NCBI RefSeq assembly: GCF_014696065.1
Contig: NZ_JACJPL010000026.1
Span: 792,984-856,983 of the forward strand
Length of the DNA stretch: 64,000 nucleotides
DNA from: Leptolyngbya sp. FACHB-261
GTDB lineage: Bacteria; Cyanobacteriota; Cyanobacteriia; FACHB-261
Direction: 5' to 3'
The position numbers were made by a program, and so were the translations under genes. Every line of letters starts with the position of its first letter. The stretch's first letter is position 1. Shown here one piece after another: positions 54,491 to 63,287 of the stretch. Below the pieces are notes generated by a model. It ran no database searches and was not told where the DNA came from. It worked only from the letters and a program-made list of their open reading frames with translations.

Positions 54491-54516
54491 AAACTCTCTT
54501 TTCTAACCTTGGGTCA

Positions 54517-54548
54517 ATTGTAAACTCTCAAGCCGACTATAGAGTCAA
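54517..54548 (-). promoter_or_regulatory. MerR-type promoter/operator of the merR gene
   Basis: On the minus strand: -35 TTGACT (54548-54543), a 20-bp spacer with the dyad CTATAGTCGGCTTGAGAG, and -10 TACAAT (54522-54517). The long 19-20 bp spacer is characteristic of promoters activated by MerR-family proteins. The gene starts at 54490. Confidence 0.8.
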
Positions 54549-54574
54549 GCGTTGGAATGAGGCTCGGCTACCCC

Positions 54575-54610
54575 TTGACTCTATAGTCGGCTGAAGGCTT
54601 CAGGATAGAG
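54575..54610 (+). promoter_or_regulatory. MerR-type promoter/operator of copZ-copA
   Basis: The first 18 bases TTGACTCTATAGTCGGCT (54575-54592) are a perfect inverted copy of those at 54531-54548. The -35 TTGACT is followed by a 20-base spacer and a weak -10 CAGGAT. The weak -10 and long spacer fit a promoter that needs the activator's DNA untwisting. Confidence 0.75.
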
Positions 54611-54633
54611 CTATCTGAAATTAGGTATTGACT

Positions 54634-54828
54634 ATGTCGCTCCAACTCAAAGTCCCCAGCATGGCCTGCTCTGCCTGTAGCAGCACCATTACCCAAGCCA
54701 TTCAAGCCGTTGATCCGACAGCTATTGTGCAAGCTGACCCGAAAACCAAGCAGGTGAACGTGGAAACGCAAGCTTCTGAGACCGCCATTAAAGAAGCAAT
54801 CGCTGCTGCTGGCTACCCAGTTTCTTAA
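54634..54828 (+). CDS. copZ: copper chaperone, HMA domain (CopZ-like)
   Basis: A single 64-residue HMA domain with ferredoxin-like fold; the metal-binding loop is PSMACSACSST (usual form GMxCxxC; here Ser replaces Gly before Met). It should carry Cu(I) to the ATPase encoded 49 bases downstream. ATG 54634 is used; TTG 54628 is a two-codon extension. The ending AAGYPVS is typical for the family. Located directly behind the MerR-type promoter. Confidence 0.9.
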   Translation: MSLQLKVPSMACSACSSTITQAIQAVDPTAIVQADPKTKQVNVETQASETAIKEAIAAAGYPVS

Positions 54829-54877
54829 GTCTAATCCAATCAAAATACGGCTCAAAAACAGTTGAGGTTTTATTGCT

Positions 54878-57130
54878 ATGGATACCCTCACCCTCAAACT
54901 GCGAGGCATGAGTTGTGCCTCCTGTGCGGCCAACATTGAACAAGCCCTTCAATCGGTCCCCGGCGTAGTTGGCTGCACGGTTAACTTTGCCGCAGAACAG
55001 GCCAGCATTGAATATGACTCTCGAAAAACTGGTCTGGATGAAATTCAACATGCAGTTGATGAGGCCGGTTACGCAGCCTACCCTATGCAAGAGATGGCAA
55101 CCGGAGAAGACGATGCTGAGAAATCAGCCCGTCTAGCGGAGTTGCAAGATCTCAGACGTAAGGTTTGGCTAGGAGCAATCATTAGCGTTGTGCTGTTGGT
55201 CGGTTCCCTGCCAGCGATGACGGGGCTCAATCTGCCCTTGGTTCCTGCTTGGCTACACAACCCCTGGCTACAACTGGTTTTGACTGCGCCTGTGCAATTT
55301 TGGTCTGGTTACGCTTTCTATATCAATAGCTGGAAAGCGCTGAAACGCCACACAGCCAACATGGATACGCTGATCGCCCTTGGCACCAGTGCAGCCTATT
55401 TTTACTCCTTGTTTGCCACGCTCTTTCCCGGTTTCTTAATTGCCCAAGGTCTAATGCCGGAAGTGTATTACGAAACGGCTGCAATTGTGATCACCTTGAT
55501 CCTGTTAGGGCGACTCCTGGAGAATCGAGCCAGGGGCCAAACCTCTGAGGCCATCCGCAAACTCATCGGTCTACAGGCCCGAGATGCTCGTGTGATTCGC
55601 AATGGGCAGGAGATAGATATCCCGATCCAAGAAGTCGAGATTGGGGATCTAATCCTCGTGCGGCCAGGCGAAAAAATTCCGGTAGATGGGGAAGTCATTG
55701 AAGGAGCTTCCAGCGTGGATGAAGCGATGGTGACCGGCGAGAGTTTACCGGTCACAAAGCAGCCTGGCGATGAGGTAATTGGGGCCACGATCAACAAAAC
55801 GGGCAGTTTCAAATTCAAAGCTACCCGAGTCGGCAAAGACACCGTATTAGCTCAAATCGTCAAGCTAGTTCAGCAAGCTCAAGGCTCCAAGGCCCCGATT
55901 CAACGCTTGGCAGACCGGGTAACAGGCTGGTTTGTGCCGGTGGTCATTGGTATCGCAATTCTCACCTTTGTAATCTGGTTCAATGTCATGGGCAACCTGA
56001 CCCTGGCCCTGATTACTACAGTCGGTGTGCTGATCATTGCCTGTCCCTGTGCCCTGGGCTTAGCCACACCAACCTCAGTCATGGTTGGCACTGGTAAAGG
56101 CGCAGAAAACGGCATCTTAATTAAGGGCGCTGAGAGTCTAGAGCTGGCCCACCAAATCCAGGCTATCGTGCTCGATAAAACGGGCACCCTCACAGAGGGC
56201 AAACCGGCAGTTACCGACTTTGCCACAGTTGGAAATTTATCTAATAGCAACAAATTAGATCTTCTAAGGTTAGCTGCCGCAGTTGAGCGGAATTCCGAAC
56301 ATCCTCTGGCGGAAGCTGTGGTTAGGTATGCGCAGGGTCACAAATTAGAAATCCCAACAGTGCAAAACTTTGAGGCCATTGCTGGCAGTGGAGTGCAGGG
56401 CAGGGTTGAGGGCCATTGGGTGCAAATCGGAACTCAACGCTGGTTAGAGGAGTTGAGAATCGAAACCCATTCTCTGCAAGCAGATAAAACAACTTGGGAA
56501 GGTTCTGGTAAAACCGCGGTTTGGCTAGCCGTTGATGGCAAAATGCAGGGACTGATCGGTATCGCTGATACCCTCAAGTTATCTTCAGGTGCAGCAGTTA
56601 GAGCTTTACGGAAACTCGGCCTAGAGGTTGTGATGCTGACCGGAGATAACCGCTTAACCGCTGAGGCAATCGCTAAACAGGTGGGCATTACTCGGGTATT
56701 TGCAGAAGTTCGACCCGACCAAAAAGCAGCTCAGGTCCGGGCCCTGCAAGCAGAAGGTAAAGTCGTTGCAATGGTTGGGGATGGCATTAATGATGCCCCA
56801 GCCCTAGCACAAGCTGACGTGGGGATTGCCATTGGCACCGGAACTGATGTAGCGATTGCGGCCAGCGATATCACGCTGATTTCTGGCGACTTGCGAGCAA
56901 TTGTGACTGCCATTCAGTTAAGCCGAGCAACTATGCGCAATATTCGGCAAAATCTCTTCTTCGCTTTTATCTACAACGTAGTAGGAATTCCTATTGCCGC
57001 CGGAGTTTTGTTTCCCATTTTTGGCTGGCTGCTCAATCCAATTATTGCAGGCGCAGCGATGGCCTTTAGTTCTGTTTCTGTAGTCACCAATGCTTTGAGG
57101 CTGCGGAATTTCCAAGCCAAAGTTGTTTAA
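54878..57130 (+). CDS. copA: Cu(I)-exporting P1B-type ATPase (CopA/PacS-like)
   Basis: A 750-residue P-type ATPase. One N-terminal HMA domain (GMSCASC, about 10-16) is followed by eight membrane helices. In order: actuator TGES, CPCALG in TM6 (about 388-393), phosphorylation Asp in DKTGTLTEG (about 432), HP motif in [12 protein letters not shown]-binding [20 protein letters not shown]. The last two helices hold FIYNVVGIP (YN) and [15 protein letters not shown] (MxxSS), the Cu(I)-specific 1B-1 signature. The gene is followed 21 bases later by a cupredoxin gene in the same operon. In cyanobacteria homologues act in copper export (CopA-type) or thylakoid supply (PacS-type); the operon context with MerR favours resistance. 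Confidence 0.92.
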   Translation: MDTLTLKLRGMSCASCAANIEQALQSVPGVVGCTVNFAAEQASIEYDSRKTGLDEIQHAVDEAGYAAYPMQEMATGEDDAEKSARLAELQDLRRKVWLGAIISVVLLVGSLPAMTGLNLPLVPAWLHNPWLQLVLTAPVQFWSGYAFYINSWKALKRHTANMDTLIALGTSAAYFYSLFATLFPGFLIAQGLMPEVYYETAAIVITLILLGRLLENRARGQTSEAIRKLIGLQARDARVIRNGQEIDIPIQEVEIGDLILVRPGEKIPVDGEVIEGASSVDEAMVTGESLPVTKQPGDEVIGATINKTGSFKFKATRVGKDTVLAQIVKLVQQAQGSKAPIQRLADRVTGWFVPVVIGIAILTFVIWFNVMGNLTLALITTVGVLIIACPCALGLATPTSVMVGTGKGAENGILIKGAESLELAHQIQAIVLDKTGTLTEGKPAVTDFATVGNLSNSNKLDLLRLAAAVERNSEHPLAEAVVRYAQGHKLEIPTVQNFEAIAGSGVQGRVEGHWVQIGTQRWLEELRIETHSLQADKTTWEGSGKTAVWLAVDGKMQGLIGIADTLKLSSGAAVRALRKLGLEVVMLTGDNRLTAEAIAKQVGITRVFAEVRPDQKAAQVRALQAEGKVVAMVGDGINDAPALAQADVGIAIGTGTDVAIAASDITLISGDLRAIVTAIQLSRATMRNIRQNLFFAFIYNVVGIPIAAGVLFPIFGWLLNPIIAGAAMAFSSVSVVTNALRLRNFQAKVV

Positions 57131-57151
57131 TAATCGGGGAGAGGTTAGCTG

Positions 57152-57676
57152 ATGCTCAACGAAAGCAAGATGTTAGGGAGCCTGGCTAGCTTGGGATTTT
57201 TGCTGAGTGCCACCTCAAGCATGGCAGTAGCCCAAACACCAATGGCAATGCCATCCCATTCCTCAGAACAAACCAGCGAACTCCGTCAAATCGAGCAGCC
57301 TTTGGCCTTAAAGGTCGGGGTTACTTTAGGCGGTTTAGCCTTGCTCGGCTTAGAGGTCTGGTGGTTTCTGCTCAGTAAGCCAAAATCCCAACCAGCCCAA
57401 GCCCATGAGGGCATACAAGAGATGGCAATCACGGTGGAGGGGGGGTATGAACCTAGCAGAGTCGTTGTGAAGGCAGGTCAGCCGGTCAGGCTTAACTTCT
57501 TGCGTAGAGATCCCAATAGTTGTCTAGAGAAAGTCCTATTACCCGATTTTCAGATTGCTGAATACCTGCCTCTCAACCAAACGATTTCAGTTGAATTCAC
57601 GCCAGAGAAGCCAGGTCAGTATGTATTTACCTGCGACATGAATATGTTTCGAGGGGTAGTAGAAGTTCGAGATTGA
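57152..57676 (+). CDS. membrane-anchored cupredoxin-like protein
   Basis: A 174-residue protein with a signal peptide-like start (LASLGFLLSATSSMAVAQ), a Met/His-rich spacer (MAMPSHSS), one membrane segment (VGVTLGGLALLGLEVWWFLL) and a C-terminal cupredoxin-type domain: AITVEGGYEPSRVVVKAGQP, NSCLEKVLLPDF, PGQYVFTCDMNMFRG. A Cys-x-Met-x-Met cluster (CDMNM) replaces the His-x4-Met ligand set of classical cupredoxins, so it may bind Cu(I). It follows copA by 21 bases. It probably handles copper on the outer side of the membrane (inference). Confidence 0.8.
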   Translation: MLNESKMLGSLASLGFLLSATSSMAVAQTPMAMPSHSSEQTSELRQIEQPLALKVGVTLGGLALLGLEVWWFLLSKPKSQPAQAHEGIQEMAITVEGGYEPSRVVVKAGQPVRLNFLRRDPNSCLEKVLLPDFQIAEYLPLNQTISVEFTPEKPGQYVFTCDMNMFRGVVEVRD

Positions 57677-57750
57677 TTTACGTGAGGATGAATATGAATC
57701 CATTTGTTAGGGTGACAGATGCCAGTCGCTTAAGCTGAGACGAAACATCT
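57677..57750. other. short spacer between cupredoxin and broken DUF3703 gene
   Basis: No feature is seen apart from the leader of the pseudogene. Confidence 0.4.
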
Positions 57751-57985
57751 ATGACGAGTTCCCTTTTGTCAACCAAGACTCATACTCCGCCAGTTCGACA
57801 TAGAGATCCGAAACTCACAAGCCGCCATTGAAGCTGGAGATTTTGAGACAGCCTGGGTGACAATGCAAAGGGCGCATATTCTTGGTCAGGCTTACTTTCT
57901 GCCTTATGCAATCGCTCATTGGCAGATGTTGAAACTAGCGTTGAGGCAGAGAGATGCCAGAGAGATTTCTGGCTTATCTCGCTGA
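57751..57985 (+). pseudogene. frameshifted DUF3703 gene
   Basis: From 57803 one frame reads EIRNSQAAIEAGDFETAW, then VTMQRAHILGQAYFLPYAIA and HWQMLKLALRQRDAREISG, then stops at 57985. This resembles the core of DUF3703 proteins, which sit in metal resistance loci. No start codon is available in that frame; the only plausible start, ATG 57751 (MTSSLLSTKTHTPP), is in a different frame and needs a one-base shift near 57780-57795. The C-terminal part expected after the DxREISG block is also missing. Either a recent loss or a base error near the C-run CCC TTTT at 57761-57767 or CCGCC at 57786-57791. The gene follows the cupredoxin gene in the same direction. Confidence 0.65.
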
Positions 57986-58048
57986 GCAAGTATTGCTTGT
58001 TTGGGATTCAAAAGTAAGCAATGCAGCTAATTCTCATGAGTAATGACC
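57986..58048. other. convergent gap between DUF3703 remnant and rppB
   Basis: Only 63 bases, no terminator-like stem seen. Confidence 0.4.
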
Positions 58049-59371
58049 TTAGCTTGATGCTGCCTCTAACCTCGGAAGCGTTACTGTAAAGCGGCTTCCC
58101 TGCCCCAATTGGCTCTGCACTTCAATCCTGCCCCGATGCATTTGAGCAATTGCCAGAGAGATTGCTAACCCCAGCCCTGCACCGCCAGTATGTCGAGAGC
58201 GGGCAGCATCGACCCGATAAAGACGATTGAAAATGTGAGTCTGTGCTTCAGCTGGAATGCCAATACCAGTATCTTCAACTTGCACCAGGACCGAAGAGTG
58301 GATTTGCTTTAGATGAACTGTCACCCTGCCGCCAGCAGGCGTGTATTGAATGCCATTAGTAATCAGATTTGTAAATAGGCGGTACAACTGCTCTTCATTG
58401 CCTAAAACGTAAGCAGGCGAGGTGTTGGCAACATCTATGTTCAACTCAACTGCTGCTGATTGAGCTAAGGGAGCCAACTCTTCCTGCAAGTCAGCAATCA
58501 GGTCATTTAGGCAGCAAGGCTGAGTGGCAGTGAGTCCAACTGTTGTGTCCGTACGAGATAGCAGCAGCAGATCAGCAACCAGTTGATTAATCCGGTTGTT
58601 CTGACGCTCGATGGCTTCCAGGGTTTCCAGGCTGATTTCCTTGCCTGCATAGGCTTTGCTTATGGCAGTCTGAACCAGCGCGCGAGTGGCTGCTAGAGGC
58701 GTGCGCAACTCGTGGGCCGCGTCATCGGTGAATTGCTCCATTTGTTGGTAGGAGCGGTAAATGGGTCGCATGGCCAGCCCTGCTAGCCACCAGCCTGATA
58801 CTCCCACCAGTAGCATTGCCCCTGGGATGCTTAGGAACAGGATGATCTGCAATTGTTGTCGGTGCGCATCGAATTCAGCCATCGAACGTCCCAGTTGAAC
58901 ATAGCCCCAGACTTGTCCATTGGGGTTGTGTAAGTAGTCGTCGATCTGACGATAGCGGCTGCCGTCAGTCGCTGTTAGAGTTCGCCAGCGCTGCTGTTTC
59001 AAAGGGGTAGTTGGTAAACCTGAGGGCTGGAAATGGGATTGAGCCAGAATCTGGCCTGAGGGGTCTGCTAAGCGAATGTAGTAGTTTTGCTGACGGGTCA
59101 CTCCCATCAAGTTGGTTTGATGAACCCCGGCAGCCGACAGAACGTTCAAGATCTCAGGTTGAATTTGACCGGGTTGTCCTAATTTAGGTTGCAGGTAGTC
59201 ATGAAACGTGCCTGCTAGATCCTCGACTGTTTGGTCGAACCACCAAGTCTCGACTAATGCTAGACAATGATAAAAAAGTAGCCCTCCAGTCAGAACTGTT
59301 GCGCCCATCACTCCTGCGTACCAGCCTGCCAAGCGTAAACGGGTGCTTCTAAATAGCTTGTCTAGGGTCAT
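58049..59371 (-). CDS. rppB: membrane sensor histidine kinase, RppB/NrsS-like
   Basis: A 440-residue sensor kinase: first membrane segment AGVMGATVLTGGLLFYH (about 20-36), a periplasmic domain of some 140 residues with no His/Met cluster, second segment (IILFLSIPGAMLLVGVSGWWL, about 175-195), HisKA with phospho-His in DDAAHELRTPLAATRA, and HATPase with NLITNGIQYTPAGG, DTGIGIPAEAQ, GGAGLGLAISLA. The layout and HisKA motif match the cyanobacterial RppB group. It is paired with the OmpR-type regulator 12 bases upstream. In Synechocystis relatives respond to nickel or redox signals; the metal locus here suggests metal or redox stress (inference). Confidence 0.85.
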   Translation of the reverse strand: MTLDKLFRSTRLRLAGWYAGVMGATVLTGGLLFYHCLALVETWWFDQTVEDLAGTFHDYLQPKLGQPGQIQPEILNVLSAAGVHQTNLMGVTRQQNYYIRLADPSGQILAQSHFQPSGLPTTPLKQQRWRTLTATDGSRYRQIDDYLHNPNGQVWGYVQLGRSMAEFDAHRQQLQIILFLSIPGAMLLVGVSGWWLAGLAMRPIYRSYQQMEQFTDDAAHELRTPLAATRALVQTAISKAYAGKEISLETLEAIERQNNRINQLVADLLLLSRTDTTVGLTATQPCCLNDLIADLQEELAPLAQSAAVELNIDVANTSPAYVLGNEEQLYRLFTNLITNGIQYTPAGGRVTVHLKQIHSSVLVQVEDTGIGIPAEAQTHIFNRLYRVDAARSRHTGGAGLGLAISLAIAQMHRGRIEVQSQLGQGSRFTVTLPRLEAASS

Positions 59372-59383
59372 AAATTAGGGTCA

Positions 59384-60079
59384 TCAATCTGGGACACCAC
59401 TGCGGCTAGAATTCAAGCGATAGCCCACACCAAAAACTGTTTCAATCGGAGGTTTATGGCCTTGACTTGTCAGTTTGCGGCGCAGCAATCTAACCTGGGC
59501 TGCGACGATATTACTGGTAGGTTCAACCCCGGTTTCCCATAGTCGGCGGCGAATTTGCTCGCTGCTGAGCACTTGGTTGGGATGTTGCATAAAGTATTCC
59601 AGGAGTTGGAATTCTTTGAGCGTCAAACTGATTGCTTCGCCCTGCTGTTGAACACTGTGAGTGTTGTAGTCTAGCTCCAATTCACCCACTTTCAACTGAT
59701 GCGACTGCAATTGGGGAGGACGGCGCAGTAGGGCTCGCAGTCGGGCTAGCAGTTCTGGGATATCAAATGGCTTAATCAGATAATCGTCGGCTCCTGCATC
59801 TAGCCCAGTGATTTTATCGGTTAATCGGTCTTTAGCCGTGAGCATCAGCACCGGCAGAGCATTGCCCTTTGAGCGTAGCAATTGACAAAGTTCTAGCCCA
59901 GACACGCCCGGCAACATCCAATCCAACACAGCGAGACTGTAGGGAATTGGTTCTGTGAGTAAATAGGCGCAAGCATCCTCACCATCCAGCGCCAAATCAA
60001 CAACATAACCTGCATGCTCTAAGGCCTCTTTGAGAGCATGGGCTAAATCCGGCTCATCTTCAACCAGCAGTACACGCAT
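59384..60079 (-). CDS. rppA: OmpR/PhoB-family response regulator, RppA/NrsR-like
   Basis: A 231-residue two-domain regulator: receiver (about 1-118) with VEDEPDLA, acceptor Asp51 in LAVLDWMLPGVSG and Lys101 in DYLIKPFDIPE; then a DNA-binding winged helix (about 130-225) with LTLKEFQLLEYFMQHPNQVL and VAAQVRLLRRKL and VFGVGYRL at the end. It heads the operon with rppB. Its own promoter region (60080-60254) carries two TTTCAT repeats 11 bp apart, fitting tandem binding by an OmpR-type regulator and divergent control of DUF305. Confidence 0.88.
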   Translation of the reverse strand: MRVLLVEDEPDLAHALKEALEHAGYVVDLALDGEDACAYLLTEPIPYSLAVLDWMLPGVSGLELCQLLRSKGNALPVLMLTAKDRLTDKITGLDAGADDYLIKPFDIPELLARLRALLRRPPQLQSHQLKVGELELDYNTHSVQQQGEAISLTLKEFQLLEYFMQHPNQVLSSEQIRRRLWETGVEPTSNIVAAQVRLLRRKLTSQGHKPPIETVFGVGYRLNSSRSGVPD

Positions 60080-60161
60080 AATAGTCTTGTTCTAACTCAA
60101 TAATCTACCCAGAATCTAGGTCTACTCGGAAATCAGCAGCAACCCTTTGAAGCGACTCAAA

Positions 60162-60178
60162 TTTCATAGGAATTTCAT
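60162..60178. promoter_or_regulatory. TTTCAT direct repeat, candidate OmpR-type binding site
   Basis: TTTCAT occurs at 60162-60167 and 60173-60178, an 11-bp period, between rppA and the divergent DUF305 gene. The period fits side-by-side binding of two OmpR-family monomers. Similar TTCAT repeats occur at 63149. Confidence 0.55.
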
Positions 60179-60254
60179 AACTTTGCGGTAGGGTAAGAAG
60201 TAAAGGCCCAATGTAAAGCCTACTCAACACAGTCAATTAAGGACAGAGAATCTT

Positions 60255-60929
60255 ATGAACTCACTCTTAAAAGGCAGTGTCCTGCTTGCCCTCTTCGGTC
60301 TGACTCTAGCCGCTTGCTCACCTAGTAGTGCAACTAAACCTGCACCATCATCTGCTTCCCCTACTGCTGACAAGCAGATGATGGACCATTCCCATATGGG
60401 TAGCATGGGCGACAGCATGGGTAGCATGAGCCTAGGACCTGCTGATACCGAGTTCGACTTGCGCTTTATTGATGCAATGACCCCTCATCACAAAGGGGCG
60501 GTTGAGATGGCTCAAGATGCGCTTCAGAAGTCTCAGCGTCCTCAAATTAAACAACTAGCGCAGGCTATCATTGCGGATCAGAATCGGGAGATTAACCAAC
60601 TGAAGCAATGGCGGCAAGCTTGGTACCCCAATGTAGGCAGTACTCCTGTTGCCTATAGCTCTCAGATGGGTCACACGATGCCCATGTCTCAAGAGCAGAT
60701 GCAGAGCATGATGATGAACGGGGATTTGGGACCTGCTAATGCCCAATATGACTTGCGCTTCATCAACCTAATGCTGCCGCACCATGAGGGAGCGGTTGTA
60801 ATGGCTCAGGAAGCGCTGAGCAAATCCCAGCGCCCCGAAGTTAAACGCTTAGCTCAGAGCATTATCGCCAGTCAGCAGCGAGAGATTAATCAGATGAAGC
60901 AATGGCGTCAGCAATGGTATGGACAGTAA
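60255..60929 (+). CDS. DUF305 lipoprotein with two DUF305 units
   Basis: A 224-residue secreted protein with lipobox LTLAACS (Cys about 21), a His/Met-rich spacer (MMDHSHMGSMGDSMGSM) and two DUF305 units: DLRFIDAMTPHHKGAVEMAQ with LKQWRQAWYP (about 70-125), then DLRFINLMLPHHEGAVVMAQ with MKQWRQQWYG (about 160-222). The conserved HH and the Met clusters suggest metal (copper) binding in the periplasm. The two units share a near-identical framework, pointing to an internal duplication; many DUF305 proteins have one unit. Divergent from rppA, probably controlled by it. ATG 60255 has AAGGACAG-like sequence about 9 bases upstream. Confidence 0.88.
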   Translation: MNSLLKGSVLLALFGLTLAACSPSSATKPAPSSASPTADKQMMDHSHMGSMGDSMGSMSLGPADTEFDLRFIDAMTPHHKGAVEMAQDALQKSQRPQIKQLAQAIIADQNREINQLKQWRQAWYPNVGSTPVAYSSQMGHTMPMSQEQMQSMMMNGDLGPANAQYDLRFINLMLPHHEGAVVMAQEALSKSQRPEVKRLAQSIIASQQREINQMKQWRQQWYGQ

Positions 60930-61025
60930 CTAGAGTTCGATGTGCTGGAAGTTTCTATTGCTCAATACAATCGGCTGTGAGGTTGCACTTAAGTTTCAGA
61001 TCAGCTGTTGCTGAATGAACATGCA

Positions 61026-61059
61026 TCCAGGCTCTTGATCTCCATCAAGAGCCTGGATA
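61026..61059. repeat. perfect 15-bp inverted repeat
   Basis: ATCCAGGCTCTTGAT (61026-61040), loop CTCC, exact complement (61045-61059). There is no T-run on either side, so it is a hairpin of uncertain role about 100 bases after the DUF305 stop, perhaps a processing or stabilising element. Confidence 0.6.
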
Positions 61060-61097
61060 AGGACGCAGCGTACTGCCAGCCAATGGCGAGCTGCGGC

Positions 61098-61131
61098 AGG
61101 CACCCTTGGCCAAAGGGTGCCTAATTTTATT
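61098..61131 (+). terminator. Rho-independent-type terminator after DUF305
   Basis: AGGCACCCTT (61098-61107), loop GGCCA, and exact complement (61113-61122) are followed by AATTTTATT. It is 169 bases after the DUF305 stop. Confidence 0.65.
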
Positions 61132-61457
61132 CATCTCAAACTACGAGTTAGTGAAAAGTACTAGGGTCCGGCAGGAGTGAACCAACTGACTTCAAGCTCC
61201 TTGGGGGTGAATTGGTATGATATTGGCTATTTCAGAAGCTCACAACTGAAAAGAATTCTGCTCCACCATCTTTAACAGGATCTAAAGAGAAATTCATCTT
61301 CAAGTGGTTTTCTTAAGTCGAGAAGCTAATAAGCCTATAAAGATCTAGGTCCTAGCGTTAGTCCGCTAAGACTTGAGGCAAGATACTTGATGTGAGAATG
61401 CTAGAAGATACTATGGTCTTGCTGGGACGGACAGCCGCTCATGCTGCGTTCGTGATC

Positions 61458-63023
61458 TTACGTTATAGTCAGGTAACCCATGATGGCAAGATTGTTGATG
61501 GCCATAATCAGGACGAGGAGTAGCAATCCCACTTGGTAATAGTGCCGCGACAGAATCTCTCGATTCACAGCCAACAAAAGAACTGGAAATGTGAAGTGGC
61601 TAGTGTAGAGAAACAATTCCTGCACGCCAAAAATGGAGTGTAAGGCCAGATTAAACAAAACGCACAGCGCCACGCCAGTGAACCAAAATGGCTTTTTTTG
61701 ATACGAAAAGATGTTTGCAAGCAACCCAATTCCAAATAGGCTAAGCCAGAGACCAACACCTATTCCACCCAGGATGTTGTAATCCAACGGCTGGTTGAAA
61801 AATGTACAGACAATTTCGATGACTCCTTGCTTTTCTGGCGTGGGCAACTTCAGGTTTGGCTCAAACGCAGGGAACGCCGATACAAAATTGAGCATGAAAA
61901 AGTTTTTGAATAGCTCTGAGATCACGGCGAATGGCTGAGTCAGGATACCAACCGCCATATACTCAACTTTACTTTTAACTGTGTCTGCAAAGAAAAAATA
62001 TTGTGATCCAGGCAATAGCTTTCTTTGAACGAGCGCTAGCACTACACCAATCGATATAACCGCTCCAATATACTCTGCTGTAAGCTTTAATAAGCCCTTG
62101 CGTCTCTGCTGTAATAATGTGAGTACAAAACAGATAATGGCCTGAGCAAAATTGGTAATAGTAATACCAAATGATAGCAATCCCACCAAGACCCAACCCC
62201 AAGGATAGACTCTACCTGTTTTAAGGCAGATCAGAAATAGGCTATGGACTAGTACGATACTGAGAGCCGCAAATCCATAGGATTCTGGAACGGCACCGAA
62301 CACCAACTGGCTCATGCTGACACCAAAAACGAGCGCCAGCAACAGGGCGGCACTATACTGTTCGGTTAATAGCCAAAAGCAGACGGCAGACAGCGATACG
62401 GCTAAGGCACTCCATAGAGCGTTTAGGATAACAGCAGCGGTCGCCCCAGTCCCCGTTAACTGATAGAGCAAGAACCCCCAGGGATCAATCAGTAGCGGTG
62501 TCAAGGGATGAGCACCTTCATGGTTTTTATTCCAACCCAGCGATGTCCAATCCCGAATTTGCTCTAAATTATCGGCTCCCCAAAATACGTAGCGAGTGTG
62601 ATTAGGTGCTAATGAAAGGCCTAAGACACAATATAGACTAAAGAAAACAATAAAGAGTCCAGCGAATAAACTAATGCTTTGGCTAGAGCCGAGAATTTTC
62701 TGGCGAGTGAACTCAAAAAACTCACTTGCAATTTTTGGTTTTGGGTAAATCAGCATCCGCCGTGCAAAAGAGATGCCGAAGGCGAACAGAATGGCTAGGC
62801 CATTAACGGTGAAAAATAGTTGGTCAACTTTATCAGCATAATACTCTAACGAATTTTCAGTGCGATTTGAGAATGGTTTGAAGATAAAAATAGACTGTCC
62901 GTTGTATAACGCTTCAATAATCGGATGAGCAATTAGCCAATAAACAACAATCTCCACCAAAAACAGCGTGATCAAGAGAGCCAATGGCTTGTTTTTAACG
63001 ATCCAGTGGTGGGGAGGGTTCAT
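61458..63023 (-). CDS. polytopic membrane protein, GT-C-like, unknown function
   Basis: A protein of about 521 residues with some 12 hydrophobic helices (for example PLALLITLFLVEIVVYWLIA, ISLFAGLFIVFFSLYCVLGL, GWVLVGLLSFGITITNFAQA). The first loop after helix 1 is hydrophilic and the second half has the motif VFGAVPESYGF. The overall look is that of mannosyl/glucosyltransferase-type (GT-C) membrane proteins, but no catalytic DxD-type motif was found in the first loop, so the family is not certain. ATG 63023 has GGAGA 6 bases upstream; a TTG at 63035 is less likely. It is separated from DUF305 by more than 500 bases and is probably independent. Confidence 0.6.
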   Translation of the reverse strand: MNPPHHWIVKNKPLALLITLFLVEIVVYWLIAHPIIEALYNGQSIFIFKPFSNRTENSLEYYADKVDQLFFTVNGLAILFAFGISFARRMLIYPKPKIASEFFEFTRQKILGSSQSISLFAGLFIVFFSLYCVLGLSLAPNHTRYVFWGADNLEQIRDWTSLGWNKNHEGAHPLTPLLIDPWGFLLYQLTGTGATAAVILNALWSALAVSLSAVCFWLLTEQYSAALLLALVFGVSMSQLVFGAVPESYGFAALSIVLVHSLFLICLKTGRVYPWGWVLVGLLSFGITITNFAQAIICFVLTLLQQRRKGLLKLTAEYIGAVISIGVVLALVQRKLLPGSQYFFFADTVKSKVEYMAVGILTQPFAVISELFKNFFMLNFVSAFPAFEPNLKLPTPEKQGVIEIVCTFFNQPLDYNILGGIGVGLWLSLFGIGLLANIFSYQKKPFWFTGVALCVLFNLALHSIFGVQELFLYTSHFTFPVLLLAVNREILSRHYYQVGLLLLVLIMAINNLAIMGYLTIT

Positions 63024-63287
63024 GGTTGTCTCCAACGTCGTTTCAATCGATGTCAGCAGGAGTGAGTTGCTACAGGCTTGCTGATGGCGATCGCCACCAC
63101 GCCATTAACCATCAAACCAATGCTCTGCCAGCACGATAGAGTAGTCTTTTCATGCAAAATTCATGTGAAATTCATGCAAAATGGCCGTACTCCACAATGA
63201 GTTAGCATCTGCGTCGAAATGACACAGCTCGGCACGGATGGGACATGGGATTCGCACAGGTTCCCCAAAGAGCCGTTCCCCTCAGTG
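63024..63287. other. upstream region of the membrane protein with OmpR-like repeats and HIP1
   Basis: Contains one HIP1 octamer (63087-63094) and the TTCATG repeats (63149-63181) listed separately. No gene is seen. Confidence 0.45.
63149..63181. promoter_or_regulatory. three TTCATG repeats with 11-bp period, candidate response-regulator site
   Basis: TTCATGCAAAA (63149-63159), TTCATGTGAAA (63160-63170), TTCATGCAAAA (63171-63181): three contiguous 11-bp units, about 130 bases before the start of the minus-strand membrane gene. Spacing fits tandem OmpR-type binding and resembles the site at 60162. Confidence 0.6.

Larger units (their letters stand above)
60930..61457. other. gap with two strong hairpins after DUF305
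   Basis: No gene is seen. Two stem-loops at 61026-61059 and 61098-61131 are listed separately. The rest (61132-61457) shows no structure. Confidence 0.5.

Noticed and set aside
54568..54936. 122-codon minus-strand frame opposite copZ
   Set aside because: It overlaps the MerR-type promoter and the copZ gene in antisense.
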